Positions 62,828 to 64,000 of a stretch of DNA of 64,000 nt are shown here, in pieces. The translations under genes were made by a program, and so were the position numbers. The stretch is from contig JAOZIH010000001.1 of assembly GCA_026014545.1 (NCBI GenBank), positions 124,001 to 188,000 on the forward strand, given 5' to 3'. The notes beneath the pieces are model-generated. The model saw only the letters and a list, made by a program, of their open reading frames with translations, was not told where the DNA came from and did not search any database. Every line of letters begins with the position of its first letter. Position 1 is the stretch's first letter. The DNA is from Candidatus Bathyarchaeota archaeon (GTDB taxonomy: Archaea > Thermoproteota > Bathyarchaeia > Bathyarchaeales > Bathycorpusculaceae).

Positions 62828-63256
62828 TTACTGCTGCTTCCCCATTCTTAGACGCGCCAACCTAAACAACTTCTTGAAATAGTTTTTACTCAAAACAGCC
62901 CCTTTATTTATTCCCTTACATTCAGATGGGTAAAGAAACGTGTACCTTCCATCAGCGACGCATTTAAGTTCAAATGGATAAAACCTACAGATCAAGGGCC
63001 TTACCGAATAAATTCGGCAGCCGCAGTTTTCGAAAAAGACGCATTTCCCCTCTTTCTTTTTCATTTCGTAACTGTAAGGCTCTTTACCCTCAACTTTTAC
63101 GGCAAACTTCACAATCGATTGTGCAGTAGCCACGCCGATTTGCTCAGCTTCTTCGCTTAAAAGAAGAATGTGCCGTGTCTTCTTTTCAGTGTCACCGCAG
63201 CATACTCCGCATCTTATGCAGCGAAAACGCACCCCATCGGGGTAATCAAAGCTCAT
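62828..63256 (-). CDS. YkgJ-type cysteine-cluster protein
   Basis: About 142 residues with CIRCGVCCGD near the N-terminus and CVFFENCGCRIYSVRPLICRFYPFE in the middle, the eight-or-so-cysteine pattern of the YkgJ/CxxCxxCC family, thought to hold a zinc or Fe-S cluster. Function of the family is not settled. Start at ATG 63256 rather than a TTG at 63271. Single gene on the minus strand. Confidence 0.85.
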   Translation of the reverse strand: MSFDYPDGVRFRCIRCGVCCGDTEKKTRHILLLSEEAEQIGVATAQSIVKFAVKVEGKEPYSYEMKKKEGKCVFFENCGCRIYSVRPLICRFYPFELKCVADGRYTFLYPSECKGINKGAVLSKNYFKKLFRLARLRMGKQQ

Positions 63257-63411
63257 TCGACATCTCAGCAAACCTACAAATTGCTAAGCAGCAATAAAAA
63301 CTTAATAGCCACTGATGCCACGAAAGTATATATTGCAAAATTCGGAATAACGTGTTATTAGCTCTTGCACATAGCTATCTCAATGGGGAGAAAGCGAGAA
63401 GGCAGTTAAAC

Positions 63412-63516
63412 ATGAAATGTCCAGTTTGCAGTAACAAAGTAGATGTTGACATAAAACAGAAGGTAGCGCGATGCCACACATGCGGATGGCACAAGAGTTT
63501 CCTCAAAACAATCTAA
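63412..63516 (+). CDS. 34-residue zinc-ribbon peptide
   Basis: ATG at 63412 and TAA at 63514-63516. Two CxxC pairs (CPVC at 3-6, CHTC at 21-24) make a minimal zinc ribbon; His27 might also coordinate. Its stop overlaps the end of the MazG-like gene by 4 bases. Too small to assign a function, but the complete double-CxxC layout suggests a real protein. Confidence 0.6.
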   Translation: MKCPVCSNKVDVDIKQKVARCHTCGWHKSFLKTI

Positions 63517-63833
63517 CCATTCAGAAACTTTACTCTGTGTCCCTCACCGTACTGATATGGTCTGCTACGATTTTTGTCAAGCTTCTTCTTGAACATATCG
63601 TCCATGTTCACTGTTGGACACGCCAGTCGACTTGCATCTAAAATGTAAAATATGGTGTCAATGAGTTCCTCTGCTATTTTCTCTTCTGACTCGCCTTTTT
63701 TCCAAGCATCACTTGCTTCACCTAACTCAATGAAAGCAAAAAGGAGTTTTTTGGGAATGTCCTCTGGCTTGTTATAGAAGCCCTTTTCTATAACGAGCGA
63801 TTCTATTTCTTTTTTCATTTCTTCCAAATGCAT
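63513..63833 (-). CDS. MazG-like nucleotide pyrophosphohydrolase
   Basis: An all-alpha NTP pyrophosphatase-type protein of 106 residues. The Mg-binding pattern is visible: AFIELGEASDAWKKGESEEKIAEELIDTIFYILD, quoted in pieces: ELGEASDAW, then EELIDTIFYILD (E-x-x-E/D type). The C-terminus LDKNRSRPYQYGEGH matches small archaeal MazG-like proteins. I use ATG 63833 because AGGGGA lies about 9 bases upstream; ATG 63854 is the alternative. Likely removes non-canonical NTPs. Confidence 0.83.
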   Translation of the reverse strand: MHLEEMKKEIESLVIEKGFYNKPEDIPKKLLFAFIELGEASDAWKKGESEEKIAEELIDTIFYILDASRLACPTVNMDDMFKKKLDKNRSRPYQYGEGHRVKFLNG

Positions 63834-63873
63834 TTCAAACTTTCCCCTTAACATGATCAAATGATGTTTAGTG

Positions 63874-63886
63874 TTTTTATATACTT
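63874..63886 (-). promoter_or_regulatory. TATA box of the MazG-like gene
   Basis: On the minus strand AGTATATAAAAAC, a near-consensus archaeal TATA box, lies between the end of the gene to the right and the MazG-like start, predicting initiation near 63855. Confidence 0.55.
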
Positions 63887-63897
63887 TTTAGCAATTT

Positions 63898-64000
63898 TCA
63901 TAGATCAAGTTTATCCACGGCATTCTGCAATAAGCCTCTAAGGCTAAAAATGGCGAATTTTACGGATTTCTCTGCCTTACATGGCTTAATGCAAATGCCT
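63898..64000 (-). CDS. C-terminal end of an unidentified gene (partial)
   Basis: From the right edge a minus-strand frame is open until a TGA at 63898-63900, giving about 33 residues ending in AIFSLRGLLQNAVDKLDL. Its stop lies just before the MazG-like promoter, a layout that fits a real upstream gene. Too short to name. Confidence 0.4.
   Translation of the reverse strand, partial: GICIKPCKAEKSVKFAIFSLRGLLQNAVDKLDL

Noticed and set aside
1-64000. CRISPR arrays, insertion sequences, rRNA genes, replication origin
   Set aside because: No regularly spaced repeats, no transposase or terminal repeats, no rRNA-like sequence and no Orc1/Cdc6 gene were recognised on reading through.

Overview
The window is chromosomal DNA of an archaeon, most likely a member of the Bathyarchaeia (Thermoproteota). 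Archaeal markers are RadA, archaeal-type IleRS and LeuRS, sn-glycerol-1-phosphate dehydrogenase (archaeal lipid backbone), PyrI, archaeal RNase HII, an archaeal RqcH/NEMF homologue, class III (archaellin-type) signal peptides, TATA boxes about 27 nt upstream of leaderless starts, and many TTG/GTG starts. The Bathyarchaeia assignment is an inference from gene content and from the many single-anchor exoproteins; no 16S gene is present.

Layout. 0-12.6 kb: the 5' end of a kinase-like gene, then a long minus-strand type IV pilus locus (secretion ATPase, TadC/FlaJ-like platform, five successive pilin-like proteins including one of 1087 residues), followed by a separate small pilin and a GxGD prepilin peptidase. 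12.7-17 kb: an arsenic/metal-stress cluster (ferredoxin, two ArsR regulators, small Cys proteins, a frameshifted universal stress protein, ACR3 arsenite exporter) with palindromic TATA regions. 17-26 kb: MBL-fold hydrolase, site-2 protease, a surface beta-propeller protein, tRNA-Ala(CGC) and IleRS. 26-30 kb: glycosyltransferase and an unrecognised three-gene operon. 30-31 kb: an AbrB-like Cys protein with ArsM arsenite methyltransferase. 31-43 kb: a PurF-like protein without the N-terminal cysteine, RNase HII, XRE regulator, secreted proteins, two membrane-bound winged-helix proteins, FKBP, G1P dehydrogenase, LarA lactate racemase and a frameshifted surface protein. 43-54 kb: RimI, CPA2 antiporter, methylglyoxal synthase, RqcH, a CHASE4 histidine kinase, RadA and membrane proteins. 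54-64 kb: PUA protein with LeuRS, a prenyl-synthase-like protein with an altered second Asp motif, MFS transporter, a peptide-modifying radical SAM/SPASM enzyme, PyrI, zinc-ribbon peptides, a YkgJ-type protein and a MazG-like pyrophosphohydrolase.

How genes work together: the pilus genes form a complete assembly set (peptidase, ATPase, platform, subunits). Arsenic handling combines export (ACR3), methylation (ArsM) and ArsR control at two places about 15 kb apart. LarA and MgsA could both feed lactate/methylglyoxal metabolism, but the genes that make LarA's cofactor are not here.

The most unusual points are: the 1087-residue pilin-like protein and multi-pilin operon; a dyad-containing element shared by two promoters 50 kb apart; two genes broken only at homopolymers (A9 and T8); the Cys-less PurF paralogue; the radical SAM gene followed at 7 bp by a Tyr-rich 36-codon frame; and the uncharacterised GNAT/455-residue/HELCH operon.
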